A DNA stretch of 64,000 bases, from contig NZ_MCRI01000005.1 of assembly GCF_001720165.1 (NCBI RefSeq), forward strand, positions 41,398-105,397, in the 5' to 3' direction. A program made the translations under genes and the position numbers. The notes beneath the pieces are model-generated. The model ran no database searches. It was not told where the DNA came from and saw only the letters and a program-made list of their open reading frames with translations. Of this stretch, positions 63,206-64,000 are shown piece after piece. Each line of letters opens with the position of its first letter. Positions within the stretch are counted from its first letter, which is position 1. This stretch comes from Methylophaga muralis (GTDB taxonomy: Bacteria; Pseudomonadota; Gammaproteobacteria; Nitrosococcales; Methylophagaceae).

Positions 63206-63808
63206 TTAGGAACTCGCTACTTGATGACGCCGACGCTGGCTAAGCACTCTGAATCCCAGTAACAGAATAACAATGAGCAGATAAATTACCGGCTCAGTTT
63301 TATCTTGCTTGACCAGCATATAAAAATGCAAACAAGAAAGCACGACAATCAGATAAATTAAATAATGTAATTTTTTCCAGCGTCGCCCGCCGAGCTTTTT
63401 TATCATCTTATCGGTAGAAGTAATCGTTAATGGAATCAGTAACAGAAAGCTGATGAATCCCACCGTGATAAATGGTCGTTTGATAATGTCCAGCCAAATT
63501 TCCTGTACATCAAAAAACTGATCCAGCCCTAAGTAAAGCAGCATATGTACGCTGGCATAAAAGAAGGCAAATAAGCCCAGCATGCGGCGAAAACGAATAA
63601 ATTCATTGATGCCGGTCAGTTTGCGTAACGGCGAAATCAATAATGTCAGCATAATAAATCGCAAAGCCCACAAGCCGGTGTCACGGGTCACAGCTTCAAT
63701 CGGGTTGGCACCCAATTGATCGTTTAATAAGGCATAAACAAGCCAAAATAGTGGCAATAAGCAAACGCAGAAAACCAGCCATTTAGCTCTGGAGATATGT
63801 TTACCCAT
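63206..63808 (-). CDS. msrQ: Heme-binding membrane subunit MsrQ (YedZ)
   Basis: Inner-membrane b-type cytochrome that passes electrons to the periplasmic methionine sulfoxide reductase MsrP. The 200-residue protein has about six membrane segments, and heme-ligand histidines in ASVHMLLYLGLD (about residue 87), KKLHYLIYL (about 148) and LSCLHFYML (about 161). GLWALRFIMLTLLISPLRKLTG and FRRMLGLFAFFYA are MsrQ/YedZ hallmarks. Its ATG shares a base with the msrP stop (TAATG). Confidence 0.93.
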   Translation of the reverse strand: MGKHISRAKWLVFCVCLLPLFWLVYALLNDQLGANPIEAVTRDTGLWALRFIMLTLLISPLRKLTGINEFIRFRRMLGLFAFFYASVHMLLYLGLDQFFDVQEIWLDIIKRPFITVGFISFLLLIPLTITSTDKMIKKLGGRRWKKLHYLIYLIVVLSCLHFYMLVKQDKTEPVIYLLIVILLLGFRVLSQRRRHQVASS

Positions 63809-64000
63809 TAGAAATAACGTTTTAAATCCATACCGGTATATAACTCTGCAACTTCTTCGCCATAGCCATTAAACATAAGTGTTTCACGTTTGAGGAATTC
63901 ACCTATACGTCTTTCACGACGCTGACTCCAGCGTGGATGGTTAACTTCTGGATTAACATTTGAATAAAACCCATACTCACCAGCATTAGCCTGAACCCAA
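63808..64000 (-). CDS. msrP: Periplasmic methionine sulfoxide reductase catalytic subunit MsrP (C-terminal end only)
   Basis: Only the last 63 residues are in the window; the rest lies to the right. The visible end, [19 protein letters not shown] then [20 protein letters not shown], matches the C-terminus of the molybdopterin enzyme MsrP (YedY), which repairs oxidised methionine in periplasmic proteins. The msrP-msrQ order with overlapping stop and start supports it. Confidence 0.9.
   Translation of the reverse strand, partial: WVQANAGEYGFYSNVNPEVNHPRWSQRRERRIGEFLKRETLMFNGYGEEVAELYTGMDLKRYF

Overview
This 64 kb window is a chromosomal segment of a Gammaproteobacterium. The evidence is conserved gene order (tig-clpP-clpX-lon; icd facing rluE-nudJ-mnmA-hflD; ilvI-ilvH-ilvC-pssA; purM-purN; holD-rimI; aceE-aceF-lpd), the close match of individual proteins to their gammaproteobacterial versions, and the moderate GC content. 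The genus cannot be fixed by eye. A marine, Methylophaga/Thiotrichales-like bacterium would fit, but that is a weak guess. Coding density is very high, no gap without a gene exceeds about 300 bases, and I see no insertion sequence, prophage, CRISPR array, rRNA or plasmid function.

Layout. 1-7242 (minus strand): end of cvpA, a dedD-like SPOR gene, then lon, clpX, clpP, trigger factor and a tRNA-Leu, i.e. the ATP-dependent protease block with a good sigma-32-like promoter before lon. 7310-11217: a three-gene unit (NERD-domain gene with a frameshift, cytosolic 5'-nucleotidase, HDOD-GAF protein) and a FieF-like metal exporter. 11308-18628: phosphoglucomutase and maf, a small secreted protein, amgK-murU (muramic acid recycling), argF/argD and sodB. 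18690-28022: rimI, holD, leuA, pssA, ilvC, ilvH, ilvI (branched-chain amino acids), then pyrC and metY. 28258-36763: DJ-1-like protein, ppiC, dinG, ldhA-like, pfkB, recJ, an uncharacterised gene and hda. 36777-43961: perM-like, pgsA, DUF2066, purM, purN, DUF3108, nudF, yeaD and slyD. 43971-54034: icd, rluE, nudJ, mnmA, hflD, acnB, purB, a PLD-like/DUF7931-type protein, a secretin-N-like protein and a nitroreductase. 54035-64000: a diguanylate cyclase, argG, dam, the pyruvate dehydrogenase operon, and msrQ with the end of msrP.

The genes are overwhelmingly core metabolism: arginine (argF, argD, argG), branched-chain amino acids, purines and pyrimidine, the TCA cycle with pyruvate entry, sugar phosphates, protein quality control and replication/repair. 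Many neighbours overlap by 1, 4 or 8 bases, which points to translational coupling.

I found no convincing new multi-gene system. The most interesting points are local: a 140-base overlap that gives the rluE-type pseudouridine synthase a basic tail read out of frame from nudJ; a frameshift at a T6 tract in the NERD gene; a terminator-like hairpin inside the nudF reading frame; a 12-bp hairpin upstream of metY; a sigma-32-like promoter sharing bases with the clpX terminator; and nearly identical lipoyl domains on the E2 and E3 subunits of pyruvate dehydrogenase.
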